A stretch of 64,000 bases of DNA. It comes from Streptomyces sp. 35G-GA-8. Lineage in GTDB: Bacteria > Actinomycetota > Actinomycetes > Streptomycetales > Streptomycetaceae. Shown piece by piece: positions 18,103-27,189 of the stretch. The translations under genes were made by a program, and so were the position numbers. Position 1 is the stretch's first letter. Each line of letters opens with the position of its first letter. The stretch spans positions 387,889 through 451,888 of the forward strand of contig NZ_JAMHJQ010000005.1 of the NCBI RefSeq assembly GCF_023534745.1. The letters are read 5' to 3'. Below the pieces are notes generated by a model. It worked only from the letters and a program-made list of their open reading frames with translations. It ran no database searches and was not told the origin of the DNA.

Positions 18103-19122
18103 GTGAAGGAGCTCGCGGGCAAGCTTGCGGCGCTGGACCCCGACGCGGGCGCGGCCCTCCATGTGATCGCGTACTTCGACCGGCTGGTCGAGGGCCGCGC
18201 GGGCCTGGAGTCGCTGGTGCGCGGCGCGGCCGTGCTGTCGGGCTGCCCGGCCCGGCTGGTGGACGACGAGCGGGGCGTACGCATCCGGGTCGACGCCGAC
18301 GGCGTACGCCACAGCCGCCTGGGACCAGTGCTGTCGTCGTGGATGTCCGCCCCGCTGGCGCCCGGCGGCGCCCCGGCGGTCTGGCTGGAGCGCGCGGGAC
18401 CGCCCGACGGGGTCCACGCGATGGTGCTGGAACGGACCGCTGCCGCCGCCCGTGTGGTCCTCGACCGGACCCGCGGCCGGGCGCCGCTGGCGGGCCCGGC
18501 CGCCGATCCCGCCTCGGTGGAGGTACTGCTCGACGCGTCGGCCCCGGAGCACGCCCGGTGGCGGGCGGCCGTCCGGCTCGGGCTGCGGAACGTGGCACTG
18601 GCCCGGGTGGTGGCGCCGGTGGGGGATGTGCCGGTGGTCGAGGCGGCGCACTCCCCGGACGTCCGGCCGCCGCTGTCCGCCGGCCGGCGCGCGGGTGTCG
18701 GTCCCGCCGTGCCCGTGCTCGAACTGCCGGCGTCCGCGGCCGCGGCCCGGACCGCGTCGCTGTTCACCGCGGAGGGCACCGATCAGGACCCGGGGCCGAG
18801 GACGGTGTACGCGGACGAGTTGGGCGGGCTCGCCCTGCTGGCCGGCTCCGTCGGCCCGGACACGGAACCGATCCCCGATGTACGGGCGCTGGACCGTGCC
18901 GTCGCCGCGGCACCCTGGGCGGCCGGCACCCTCCACACGGTCGCGTACGCCACGAGCCTGCGCGCCGCCGCCACGGAGCTGAACATGCATCACTCCACGC
19001 TCCAGGACCGGCTGGCGCAGGCACAGCAGTGGCTCGGCTGGCCGGTGCAGGATCCCCGGGGACGGCTGCGGCTGCAACTGGCCCTCGCGCTGAGGCGGCT
19101 GCACCGCAACCTCCGCCTCTGA
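18103..19122 (+). CDS. PucR/CdaR-type transcriptional regulator
   Basis: 339 residues. The C-terminal helix-turn-helix (VAYATSLRAAATELNMHHSTLQDRLAQAQQWLGW) is the PucR C-terminal HTH signature. The N-terminal two thirds has no recognised sensor motif and is Ala/Arg-rich. The start is GTG at 18103 with GAGGGAG just upstream. It lies between an esterase and a methyltransferase, so its targets may include either; this is inference. Confidence 0.8.
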   Translation: MKELAGKLAALDPDAGAALHVIAYFDRLVEGRAGLESLVRGAAVLSGCPARLVDDERGVRIRVDADGVRHSRLGPVLSSWMSAPLAPGGAPAVWLERAGPPDGVHAMVLERTAAAARVVLDRTRGRAPLAGPAADPASVEVLLDASAPEHARWRAAVRLGLRNVALARVVAPVGDVPVVEAAHSPDVRPPLSAGRRAGVGPAVPVLELPASAAAARTASLFTAEGTDQDPGPRTVYADELGGLALLAGSVGPDTEPIPDVRALDRAVAAAPWAAGTLHTVAYATSLRAAATELNMHHSTLQDRLAQAQQWLGWPVQDPRGRLRLQLALALRRLHRNLRL

Positions 19123-19213
19123 GGGACGCCGTCGGACGTGTCGCGGCGGCTCGGGAGTCCCTGACCGGCACCTCCCGAGGACGCGTGGGGCTCTGTCGTT
19201 ACCCTGGGCCTTG

Positions 19214-19963
19214 ATGTTCACACCTCAGGGCCCGACCCTTCGCGAACTCGCCGTGCAGGCGTTCTCGTCCATCGAGCACGGCTATGACCTGCTGGCGCCC
19301 AAGTTCGACCACACGCCGTTCCGTACGCCCGATCATCTGCTGGACGCGGTGGTACGTACGGTCCGGCCGCTCGGGCCGTTCGCCACGGGGCTCGACATCT
19401 GCTGCGGCACCGGGGCCGGAGTGGGTGTGCTGCGGCGGTTGTGCGACGAGCGGGTCATCGGTGTCGACTTCAGCGCGGGCATGCTGGCCGCCGCCGGGGC
19501 CTCCTCGGCCGGCCCGGCGTCCGCCGCCTCCTCCGAGTTCACCTCGGCGGCCGTGGACTGGGTACGTGCCGACGCGCGCGCCCTGCCCTTCGCGCCGGTC
19601 TTCGATCTGGCCGTCAGTTTCGGGGCGTTCGGCCATTTCCTGCCCGCCGAACGGCCCGTGCTGTTCGCGCGGGCGCACGCGGTGCTGCGTCCCGGCGGCC
19701 TGTTCGTCTTTCCTCTTCCGGCCCCGCCCCCCGTCGGCTCCCGGCTCTACTGGGCGCTCTGGGGCTTCGACACGGCGATGCGGCTGCGCAATCTGCTCTG
19801 GCATCCGCGATTCGTCATGTACTACCGCACGTTCAGGCTGCCCGAGGTACTGGACGAACTGGCCCGTACGGGGTTCACCACCGAACTCCTCCCGCTGACG
19901 GATCTCGGCCGACGCCCCGACGGGAGCCCTCGATGTGCCCTGGTGGTGGCACGCCGGGGGTGA
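19214..19963 (+). CDS. Class I SAM-dependent methyltransferase
   Basis: 249 residues. The SAM-binding motif I is LDICCGTGAGVG near residue 59 and motif II is VIGVDFSAGMLAAA; a later acidic loop sits in WVRADARALPF. The Methyltransf_11/25 pattern is clear and the C-terminal part probably binds substrate. The ATG at 19214 is preferred; TTG directly precedes it. It is followed by a hairpin that separates it from the convergent DUF5954-like gene. Substrate unknown. Confidence 0.82.
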   Translation: MFTPQGPTLRELAVQAFSSIEHGYDLLAPKFDHTPFRTPDHLLDAVVRTVRPLGPFATGLDICCGTGAGVGVLRRLCDERVIGVDFSAGMLAAAGASSAGPASAASSEFTSAAVDWVRADARALPFAPVFDLAVSFGAFGHFLPAERPVLFARAHAVLRPGGLFVFPLPAPPPVGSRLYWALWGFDTAMRLRNLLWHPRFVMYYRTFRLPEVLDELARTGFTTELLPLTDLGRRPDGSPRCALVVARRG

Positions 19964-19972
19964 GCGCCGTAC

Positions 19973-20022
19973 CCCATGGGGGTGCCCGCGTAGGCGTGCC
20001 CCCATGGGTGTACCCCCATGGG
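19973..20022. terminator. Bidirectional terminator built from repeated CCCATGGG palindromes
   Basis: CCCATGGGGG (19973-19982) pairs with CCCCCATGGG (19999-20008) as a 10-bp stem. A third CCCCCATGGG follows at 20013-20022. The array separates two convergent genes. Confidence 0.65.
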
Positions 20023-20044
20023 CCCTGTCGGACCGGGGAACCGC

Positions 20045-20641
20045 TCAGTCGTCCAGCTCCCGTCCTGGTCCCCGGGGCCCCGGACGTTCGTCGAGCACTT
20101 CCGGAAACTCCTGGTCCCGGGGCTGCGGCGGCTGCGGGCCATGGCCGGTCATGATGATGGTCTGCTCGATGCGCACCACGCGGTAGACATCGCCGCCGAT
20201 GATCACTTGGTTCTCGCCGCGTACGACCGCCTCGGCCGCCCGGGTGAAGCGCGGTCCCAGCTCGCCCGCGTCCAGGGCCCGTACCCGCAGCACATCGCGG
20301 AGATCCGTCCTGGCCTCCGCCTCGGCCGGAACAGCCGGGAAGAGCTGTCGCCAGCCGCCGTCCTCGTGGAGCATCGCCGAATACGCCGTGTAGTGCGAGA
20401 CCGATGTCCGCTCCCAGTCGGGTCCGTTCACCGGGAACTTGCGCCGCAGCGCCTCCTCACGTCGGCCCAGCTCCAGCAGCCGCCGGGCCGCCGCGTCATC
20501 GAATAACTCGCCGACGGACTCATCGTCCGCCGTCTCATCGTCCGCTGCCTCATCGGGGTTCGCGCTCACCCGAGTAGCGTGCCGCAAAATGGTGCTCCCC
20601 GAGCGCGGTACGGGAGGATCTTCCGGGGTAAATCCCGCCAT
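20045..20641 (-). CDS. DUF5954-like protein with a TTA codon
   Basis: 198 residues from the ATG at 20641; the frame extends further upstream and a GTG at 20569 is also possible. The C-terminal half (YRVVRIEQTIIMTGHGPQPPQPRDQ) resembles DUF5954, a Streptomyces-specific family. The N-terminus has a low-complexity acidic segment (DEAADDETADDES). A TTA codon (20504-20506) encodes the Leu of GELFDD, suggesting bldA control. It sits 40 nt downstream of alditol oxidase on the same strand and may be co-transcribed. No biochemical function is known. Confidence 0.65.
   Translation of the reverse strand: MAGFTPEDPPVPRSGSTILRHATRVSANPDEAADDETADDESVGELFDDAAARRLLELGRREEALRRKFPVNGPDWERTSVSHYTAYSAMLHEDGGWRQLFPAVPAEAEARTDLRDVLRVRALDAGELGPRFTRAAEAVVRGENQVIIGGDVYRVVRIEQTIIMTGHGPQPPQPRDQEFPEVLDERPGPRGPGRELDD
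20504..20506 (-). other. TTA codon (bldA-dependent) in the DUF5954-like gene
   Basis: On the minus strand the frame ending at 20045 reads GGC GAG TTA TTC GAT, giving Leu in GELFD. It is one of only two in-frame TTA codons noticed in the window. Confidence 0.85.
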
Positions 20642-20681
20642 TTTTACGTGGTGCGGATCGGCCGATGACCGCTGTCCGCCC

Positions 20682-22010
20682 CTAGGGCGTGTCTTCAAAG
20701 TCCCGCCTGCCCGGGAAGTACCGTTCCAGCAGGTCGTTGCGGAAGACTCCGCGCGGGTCCAGCTTCGCCGTCAGCGCCTCGAAGTCGGCGTACCGCTCGT
20801 ACAGCGCCGCCACCCGCTCCGGGCCCATCGTGAACAGCTTTCCCCAGTGCGGTCTGACGTCGAACGGCGCGAGGGCTTCCTCGATCGCCTCCAGCACGGG
20901 CGTGACGGCCGCGGTGTCCGGGTGCCAGGTGAAGTGGAAGGCCACGGTGTCCCGTCCGTAGGCGGGACTGAGCCACAGTTCGTCGGCCGCGACCGTCCGG
21001 ATCTCACCGATCTGGAGGACCGGCGCGATGCGCTCCCTGATCCGCGCCAGCGCGTCGAAGGCCGCCGGCCCGTCAGCCCGCGCGACGAAGTACTCGCTCT
21101 GCAGCTCCTCGCCGTTGCTCGGGGTGAACTCGGGCCGGAAGTGCGGCAGTCGTTCGTGCCACGGCCCGGGGACGCCGGACTGAACCGTGCAGGTCGACGG
21201 GTCCATACCGGGCACCGGGTGCCGGGGGCCGTCGGCGCGTAGGGCACCGAATCGGTGGTCGGGAGCCGGGTCCGGGTCGCCGTCGCCGATCCGCTGCTTG
21301 AGCCACAGCTGCTCGATCCGCTCCGTACGCCAGCTGGTGAAGGCGCTCACGCTGTACGCGGCGGACAGCACCTCGTCGAACCGCTCGCGCAGCCGCTCGT
21401 ACGGAAGTCCCTCGTACACCCACTGCCGGATGTCGTACGCGGGCACGAGGCCGAGCGTCATACGGGTCACGACGCCGACCGCGCCCAGGGCGGTCACCGC
21501 CCCCGCGAAGTCCTCGTCGTCCCGGTCGAGGACGAGCAGTTCGCCGTCCGCCGTGACGAGTTCGAGCGCGCGTACCGCCGAGGCGAGTGTGCCGTTGCCG
21601 ACCCCGGATCCGTGGGTTCCGGTGGCACAGGCGCCGGCCACGGAGATATGCGGCAGCGAGCCGAGGTTGTGCAGGGCGAGGCCCGCGCGGTGGAGCGCTC
21701 CGGTGAACTCGGCGAACCGCAGACCGGCGCTGACCGTGACGGTGGCGGCCGTCTCGTCGACCTCCACGATCCGGGGCAGCCCGGCCACCGAGACCAGATC
21801 GCCGTGGGTGTCGGCGATGGTGTTGAACGAGTGGCCGCTGCCCAGGGCGCGCACCGAGTCGCTTCCCGCGACGATCTCCCGCAGCCGTTCCACCGAGGAG
21901 GGCGTGTGCACGCGCGCCGCGTTGAAGGTGATGTTGCCGGCCCAGTTCCTCGGCACCGGAGGTATGGCCCGGTCACGGGGGACATCGGGGTTTGCGGGCG
22001 GCTGGAGCAT
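20682..22010 (-). CDS. aldO: Alditol oxidase (covalent-FAD, VAO family)
   Basis: 442 residues and close in layout to the S. coelicolor alditol oxidase that oxidises xylitol and sorbitol to aldoses with release of H2O2. The N-terminal PP-binding module contains LGSGHSFNTIAD, where His60 would carry the covalent FAD, and LPHISVAGACATGTHGSG. The C-terminal ALO domain has PWHERLPHFRPEFTPS and RPHWGKLFTMGP. The first 22 residues are an extension not needed for the fold. The ATG has AAGGGGA upstream. It is divergent from the DUF1275 gene. Confidence 0.88.
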   Translation of the reverse strand: MLQPPANPDVPRDRAIPPVPRNWAGNITFNAARVHTPSSVERLREIVAGSDSVRALGSGHSFNTIADTHGDLVSVAGLPRIVEVDETAATVTVSAGLRFAEFTGALHRAGLALHNLGSLPHISVAGACATGTHGSGVGNGTLASAVRALELVTADGELLVLDRDDEDFAGAVTALGAVGVVTRMTLGLVPAYDIRQWVYEGLPYERLRERFDEVLSAAYSVSAFTSWRTERIEQLWLKQRIGDGDPDPAPDHRFGALRADGPRHPVPGMDPSTCTVQSGVPGPWHERLPHFRPEFTPSNGEELQSEYFVARADGPAAFDALARIRERIAPVLQIGEIRTVAADELWLSPAYGRDTVAFHFTWHPDTAAVTPVLEAIEEALAPFDVRPHWGKLFTMGPERVAALYERYADFEALTAKLDPRGVFRNDLLERYFPGRRDFEDTP

Positions 22011-22185
22011 GGAGTTCCCCTTCTCGGCGATCGGGCCTGGCGGCCATGCCCGTTCCCGTACTTCTTACCTCATGCGCACGCGGCGCCCGTCCGCGTGGTG
22101 CGGACAGGACGGCCCGTACTCCGGGGCTAGGGTCGATCCGTCGGTCCGCCCGCGAGGGCGAGCGCGAAGGAAAGCAGGTGCCCCT

Positions 22186-22887
22186 GTGCCAGAGAGACTT
22201 CCCGTGGCACGGCGGTGGGCCGTCGGCGCGCTGCTGGCCATGACCTTCACGACCGGTCTCGTGGACGCGGTGAGCTATCTGCGGCTGGGGCATGTCTTCG
22301 TCGCCAATATGACCGGCAACGTCGTCTTCCTCGGATTCTCCGTCGCGAAGGGGTCCCAGGTGTCGGTGCTCGCACCGATCGTGGCCATGGCGGCCTTCGT
22401 CCTGGGGGCGTTCTTCGGCGGGCATCTCAGCAAGTTCCTCGGCGGCCGGCCCCGGCTCTGGCTGGTCCGGGCCTTCACCTGCCAGGCCCTCGGACTCACG
22501 CTGACGGCTCTGCTGCTCGGTACGGGGGTGCTCCGCCCCGAGGACCGGCTCGTGCTGGTGATCATCGCGCTGCTCGGTGGTTGCTCCGGTCTGCAGAACG
22601 CGACGGTGCGCGTGCTCGCCCCCCGGGATCTGATGACGACCGTCCTCACCCAGACGCTCACCGGGCTCACGGCGGAGAGCGTGCTCGGAACGGGCACCGG
22701 TACGAAACCACACCGCAAGATCGGCTCGTTGATCGCCATGTTCGCCGGGGCGGCGACCGGCGCGCTGCTGCTTCAGTTGACGCTGGCGGGAGTCGTCGGG
22801 CTGGCCGCCGTGCTGGTGGCGGGGGTCGCCTGTGTCTTCGCGCTGGCGCCGGCGCCGAGGTCGGCGCCGGACGATGCCACGGCCTGA
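22186..22887 (+). CDS. DUF1275 (YoaK-type) membrane protein
   Basis: 233 residues with six membrane helices. The N-terminal block TTGLVDAVSYLRLGHVFVANMTGNVVFLG is the DUF1275 signature, as is LLGGCSGLQNATVR in the second half. The GTG at 22186 with AGGAAAG upstream is the first start that does not read through the divergent promoter region. The function of the family is unknown; a small-molecule permease is often supposed. Confidence 0.85.
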   Translation: MPERLPVARRWAVGALLAMTFTTGLVDAVSYLRLGHVFVANMTGNVVFLGFSVAKGSQVSVLAPIVAMAAFVLGAFFGGHLSKFLGGRPRLWLVRAFTCQALGLTLTALLLGTGVLRPEDRLVLVIIALLGGCSGLQNATVRVLAPRDLMTTVLTQTLTGLTAESVLGTGTGTKPHRKIGSLIAMFAGAATGALLLQLTLAGVVGLAAVLVAGVACVFALAPAPRSAPDDATA

Positions 22888-22903
22888 GCCGTGTGTCCGT
22901 CGG

Positions 22904-23485
22904 TCAGCCGCGCTCCGCGGCGACGGCCATCAGCTCCTCCACCCGCCGCAGCGCCTCACGGACGTTCTCCTCGGAGGTGGCCTCCCGCGCCTCGGCCGGG
23001 GTCATCCAGCGCAGCGGGGCGTCGGGGTTCTCCGGCCGTGCCGCGTCCGGTTCGGCCGTGGCCAGGACGAACCGGAGGTCCGCGTGTTCATGCGCGGGTT
23101 CACCGGCGCCCGCGGCGACCGGCACGATCACCACCTGGACGAGCCGCGCGGAGGACGGGTCCGGATACGGGACGAGGTCCCCGAGCCCGGTCTCCTCGCG
23201 GCCCTCCCGCGACGCGACCTCCAGGGGATCGCTCTCGCCCGGATCACCATGGCCCCCGACCTGGAGCCATGAGCGCTGGCGCTGATGCCAGCGCATCAGC
23301 ACCCGTCCGCTCGCCGGGTGAACGATCAGCGCGGACGCCGTCACATGCAGCGGGATCGAGCGCAGCCAGGGATCGTCCGCGCCCTCCGCGAGCGCGCGGA
23401 CGCGGGCCGCGTCGGCGGCCTCCCCGGGATCCCGTGTCCGGTACCGGGACAACAGATCGACGATCGGCCGGCCGACACCCTGCAT
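22904..23485 (-). CDS. NUDIX hydrolase
   Basis: 193 residues from the ATG at 23485. The Nudix box GGHGDPGESDPLEVASREGREETGL spans about residues 77-101 with the REGREETG core intact, so catalysis is expected. The N-terminal part (LHVTASALIVHPASGRVLM) fits the fold. The substrate, typically a nucleoside diphosphate derivative, is not predictable. The frame extends upstream into pseudogene DNA, but the first plausible start is 23485. Confidence 0.88.
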   Translation of the reverse strand: MQGVGRPIVDLLSRYRTRDPGEAADAARVRALAEGADDPWLRSIPLHVTASALIVHPASGRVLMRWHQRQRSWLQVGGHGDPGESDPLEVASREGREETGLGDLVPYPDPSSARLVQVVIVPVAAGAGEPAHEHADLRFVLATAEPDAARPENPDAPLRWMTPAEAREATSEENVREALRRVEELMAVAAERG

Positions 23486-23658
23486 CGCGTTCTCCCTGCC
23501 CGTCGACTCGTCAGCTCGTGGAATCGGCCTCGGCCGGTACCGGTCCGACCCAGGTCGGATTGGCGCGTCGAAGCCCGCGCGGCCCTCGCGTGCCACGCCG
23601 ACCAGGAGGTTACGGATTACGGCGGCCGATGTCCCCGGGTTTTTGGGGGTTTCGGCGC

Positions 23659-23993
23659 TCAGGGCTTGCGCCCCACTCCGCCCCACATCGGGATGTTCGC
23701 GGCCCGCGCGTCGTGCGGGTCCGGCCGCCAGTCCGGCAGCGCCACGGCTCCGGGCGCCGGCAGCTCCGCGCCGATGTCGCTCGCCGGATGCGAGATACCG
23801 GACGGTTCTGCCGAGGAAGGCGCGGTTGGCGCGGTCGGCGGGCACGATCCCCGGGTTAGGCCCTGTCCACGGCCGCCGGCTCGGCGGCCTCCTGATCGGC
23901 GGGGAAGTGATGTGTGCCGCCCAGCCACGCGTCGTACACCCGTGCGGGGCGGGCCACGTCCGAGTGGAACTCCGGTGGTCGCTCCGCGTCCAT
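23659..23993 (-). pseudogene. Remnant of a DUF574 / Methyltransf_19 SAM-methyltransferase gene
   Basis: Three pieces in three minus-strand frames match one family in the right order. ATG at 23993 (GAGG 8 nt upstream) starts an N-terminus ending ARPARVYDAWLGGTHHFPADQEAAE. After a frame change near 23870 comes ADRANRAFLGRTVRYLAS. Then, after a large deletion, a family C-terminus follows (ALPDWRPD and MWGGVGRKP, stop at 23659). The intact family is about 260-280 residues; here about 110 codons remain and the SAM-binding core is gone. It is clearly non-functional. Confidence 0.75.
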
Positions 23994-24124
23994 CGCATCC
24001 ACCTCGCGGTTTCGTCGTCCCGGCCCAGGAGGCCTCTCCCGGGAGCCACAGGCTACGCAGCGGGCAGCGCGACGAACACCCTGTGGTGACGACATGGGGT
24101 GAGCGATCACATACGCTGCGCGAC

Positions 24125-24568
24125 ATGAACGGTTCGGCGGGACACGGGAAGGGCGGGCGCGGGTCGAGACCATGCGTCGTCCTGCTCACCGTGCTGGCCG
24201 CCCTGTTCCACGTGCTGGCCTGTGCGCACGGTCCGGTCGCCGCGGTGGCACCACAGGGCGCGGCGACGTCCACGGCCCTCTCGGCGCAGTACCCCGCCAT
24301 CGGTCACCCGCCCACGCCCATGGCCGGCTGCGCCGGTCGGGCCGGCCATGGGGCGGCTTCCTGCACCGACACGGATGAACCGAGCGTCCTGCCGCCGCGC
24401 CCGGACGCGTTCGCCGTACCCCTCGCCGTCGACGGCGGTCCGGACGCGGCGGACACCGCCGTACGGAACCCGATGGGCCCAGGCGCCCACGCGGCACGCG
24501 AGGACGCCGGTGGTGACCGGGACACGGAACAGCGACGGCGCGCCGCGCTGGGTGTGTGGCGGAACTGA
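24125..24568 (+). CDS. Small secreted or membrane-anchored protein, unknown function
   Basis: 147 residues from the ATG at 24125. An N-terminal hydrophobic segment (CVVLLTVLAALFHVLACAHGPVAAVAP) could be a signal peptide or lipoprotein-like anchor. The mature part holds a Cys/Gly cluster (GCAGRAGHGAASC) and a Pro-rich, disordered C-terminus. It resembles small unknown proteins of Streptomyces rather than any characterised family. It precedes the cysteine-synthase-like gene by 139 nt. Confidence 0.55.
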   Translation: MNGSAGHGKGGRGSRPCVVLLTVLAALFHVLACAHGPVAAVAPQGAATSTALSAQYPAIGHPPTPMAGCAGRAGHGAASCTDTDEPSVLPPRPDAFAVPLAVDGGPDAADTAVRNPMGPGAHAAREDAGGDRDTEQRRRAALGVWRN

Positions 24569-24707
24569 TGACGGCCCCGGGCCGCTGACAGCGCACGGGC
24601 GGCTGCGTCCGCCCGTGGCGCCGGTGGCTCGCCACGGGCTTTGACCGTTCCCCCCTCACCTCGGCCGGGGCGCGCCCACGCGCGGCCGGCCACTGGAGCT
24701 CTGCGCG

Positions 24708-25823
24708 ATGGACACCTTCGACGTTTCACCCGCCCCCCAGCCGGCCCACAGCCCGGCCGCGCTGGTCGGCGACACCCCGACGCTGTGGATCGGCGCCCCG
24801 TTCACGGCCCCCGGGCGCGGCTTCTGGGCCAAGCTGGAAGGCCACAACCCCGGCGGAATCAAGGACCGTACAGCCCTGTACATGGTGGCGCGCGCCCGGG
24901 AGCGCGGCGAACTCCCGCCCGGGGCACGGATCGTGGAATCCACCTCCGGCACGCTGGGTCTGGGGCTGGCGCTGGCCGGGGTGGTCTTCGGCCATCCCGT
25001 CACCGTCGTCACCGATCCCGGGATGGAACCGCTGATGACCGGGTTGCTGACGGCGTACGGCGCGGACATCGAGCTGGTGCGGGCGCCGCATCCGGTGGGC
25101 GGCTGGCAGGAGGCCCGCAGGCGGCGGGTGGCGGAGCTGCTCGGGGCGTATCCGGATTCCTGGTGCCCGGATCAGTACCACAACCCCGACAATGTGGCCG
25201 CGTACCGTCCGCTCGCCCAGGAGCTGGTGTCCCAACTGGGCCGGATCGACACGCTCGTGGCCAGTGTCGGCACCGGCGGGCACTCCGCCGGGATCGGCAC
25301 CGTGCTGCGCGACCACTTCCCCGCCCTGCGTGTGGTGGGTGTCGACACCACCGGCTCGACCATCTTCGGCCAGCCCCCGGCGCCCCGGCTGATGCGCGGT
25401 CTGGGCAGCAGCATCCATCCGCGCAATGTCGCGTACGGCCTCTTCGACGAGGTGCACTGGGTGGCCGCCCCGGAGGCGGTCTGGGCCGCGCGTTCGCTGG
25501 CGCGGGCGCGTTACGCGACGGGCGGCTGGAGCGTCGGGGCGGTCGCCCTGGTCGCGCGCTGGCTGGCGTCCGTACGGCCGCCCGAGGAGCGGATCGTGGC
25601 GGTTTTCCCGGACGGCCCGCAGCGCTACGTCGGGACCGTGTTCGACGACACGTACTGCCGTGAGCACGGCCTGCTCGACCACCGGCCCGCCGACCGTCCC
25701 GGGGAGATCGCGCATCCCGGCGAACGCGCCGTCACCCGGTGGACGCGCTGCACCACGGTGGTGGACCCGCTCGCCGCGACCGGCCCGGAAGCGGGCGGCG
25801 GCCTGGCGGGGGTGGCCAGGTGA
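24708..25823 (+). CDS. PLP-dependent cysteine-synthase-family enzyme
   Basis: 371 residues of the tryptophan-synthase-beta fold. The PLP lysine lies in [10 protein letters not shown] near residue 52, the substrate loop is [12 protein letters not shown] and the phosphate-binding loop [11 protein letters not shown]. It is longer than housekeeping CysK/CysM, with an extra C-terminal stretch of about 60 residues. The family includes cysteine synthases and beta-replacement enzymes of secondary metabolism such as SbnA. The stop overlaps the start of an MFS gene, which suggests the product is exported. Reaction not assignable. Confidence 0.82.
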   Translation: MDTFDVSPAPQPAHSPAALVGDTPTLWIGAPFTAPGRGFWAKLEGHNPGGIKDRTALYMVARARERGELPPGARIVESTSGTLGLGLALAGVVFGHPVTVVTDPGMEPLMTGLLTAYGADIELVRAPHPVGGWQEARRRRVAELLGAYPDSWCPDQYHNPDNVAAYRPLAQELVSQLGRIDTLVASVGTGGHSAGIGTVLRDHFPALRVVGVDTTGSTIFGQPPAPRLMRGLGSSIHPRNVAYGLFDEVHWVAAPEAVWAARSLARARYATGGWSVGAVALVARWLASVRPPEERIVAVFPDGPQRYVGTVFDDTYCREHGLLDHRPADRPGEIAHPGERAVTRWTRCTTVVDPLAATGPEAGGGLAGVAR

Positions 25824-27124
25824 AGGGCTCGGTGACAGCCCGGGGCCCAGGGGCCGGGACCATGGGCGTCTGGGCCACGACCCGGTCCTTCCCGCCCGCG
25901 GCACGCCTGTTGATGGCGAACCAGTTCGCCATCAATCTCGCCTTCTACATGCTCATGCCCTATCTCGCGGCGCATCTCGCCGGTGGGCTCGGGCTGGCCG
26001 CCTGGGCGGTCGGGCTGGTGCTCGGCGTACGCACGCTCTCGCAACAGGGGATGTTCGTCCTCGGTGGCGCCCTCGCCGACCGATTCGGCTACAAGACACC
26101 GATCATGGCCGGCTGTCTGCTGCGCACGGCCGGTTTCGGGCTGCTGGGGTGGGTGGACCAACTGCCCGCGCTGATCGTGGCCTCGGCGGCGACCGGGTTC
26201 GCGGGCGCGCTGTTCAATCCGGCGGTACGCGCCTATCTGGCGGCCGAGGCGGGCGAGCGGCGGGTCGAGGCCTTCGCGGTCTTCAACGTCTACTACCAGG
26301 CCGGGATGTTGCTGGGGCCGCCGGTGGGGCTCGCCCTGCTCGTCGCGGACTTCCGGCTGGTGTGCGTGGTCGCGGCGGTGATCTTCGCCGCGCTGACCGT
26401 GCTCCAGTGGCGCGCGCTGCCCGCCCGGGGCGGCGCGGAGAACGCCGCCGGACGCCCCGCGGGGGTCTCCGCGCAGTGGCGCGCGGTGCTGGCCAACCGG
26501 CCGTTCCTGCTGTTCTCGCTGGCCATGATCGGCTCGTACGTGCTGACCTTCCAGGTCTATCTGGCCCTGCCACTGGCGACCGCCGACGCGCTGGGGCCCG
26601 ACGCCGAGAAGGCCACGGGCGCGCTCTTCATGGTCTCGGCCGCCGTGGCGGTGGTGGGGCAGACCCGGCTGACGCGCTGGGCCACGCGCCGCTGGAGTCC
26701 GCGGGGAGCGCTGGTGCGGGGGCTGACGATCATGGGGCTGGCGTTCGTCCCACCGGCCCTGGTCCCCGCCGGTGACGGGCGTCCGGCGCGGCTGTGGATG
26801 CTCGCCGCGCTGGTGGCGGCGGTCGTCGCGCTGGCCGTGGGCAGCGCCGTGGTCCATCCGTTCGAGATGGACACCGTCGTCGCGCTGTCGGGCGGACGGC
26901 TGATCGCCACCCACTACGGCTTCTACAACACCGTCTCCGGGCTGGGCATCACGCTCGGCAATCTGGGCACGGGCGCGCTGTGGGATGTGGCACAGCGCCA
27001 CGACGCCGGCCGGCTGCCCTGGGCGGTGCTGGCCTCTACGGGCCTGGCCTGCGCCGGGGCGGTGTTCGCGCTCGCGCGCGGCGGCCGGCTGACCGCCCCG
27101 GCGGACCGGTCCGTACCAGGCTGA
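25820..27124 (+). CDS. MFS transporter translationally coupled to the PLP enzyme
   Basis: 434 residues with 12 predicted helices. The A-like MFS motif appears as [14 protein letters not shown] between helices 2 and 3. The GTG at 25820 overlaps the preceding TGA by 4 nt; an ATG at 25862, just before the first helix, is an alternative. Export of the amino-acid-like product made by the upstream enzyme is the simplest reading. Confidence 0.82.
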   Translation: MKGSVTARGPGAGTMGVWATTRSFPPAARLLMANQFAINLAFYMLMPYLAAHLAGGLGLAAWAVGLVLGVRTLSQQGMFVLGGALADRFGYKTPIMAGCLLRTAGFGLLGWVDQLPALIVASAATGFAGALFNPAVRAYLAAEAGERRVEAFAVFNVYYQAGMLLGPPVGLALLVADFRLVCVVAAVIFAALTVLQWRALPARGGAENAAGRPAGVSAQWRAVLANRPFLLFSLAMIGSYVLTFQVYLALPLATADALGPDAEKATGALFMVSAAVAVVGQTRLTRWATRRWSPRGALVRGLTIMGLAFVPPALVPAGDGRPARLWMLAALVAAVVALAVGSAVVHPFEMDTVVALSGGRLIATHYGFYNTVSGLGITLGNLGTGALWDVAQRHDAGRLPWAVLASTGLACAGAVFALARGGRLTAPADRSVPG

Positions 27125-27189
27125 GTCCCGCTTCGAGCGCCGACCGCCCGATGGCCGCCGCGGACCGGGGCATACCATCGGTTGCCGAA

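Noticed and set aside
21187-22185. N-terminal extension of the DUF1275 frame
   Set aside because: It runs antisense through the alditol oxidase gene; the DUF1275 fold starts at 22186 with a good ribosome-binding site.
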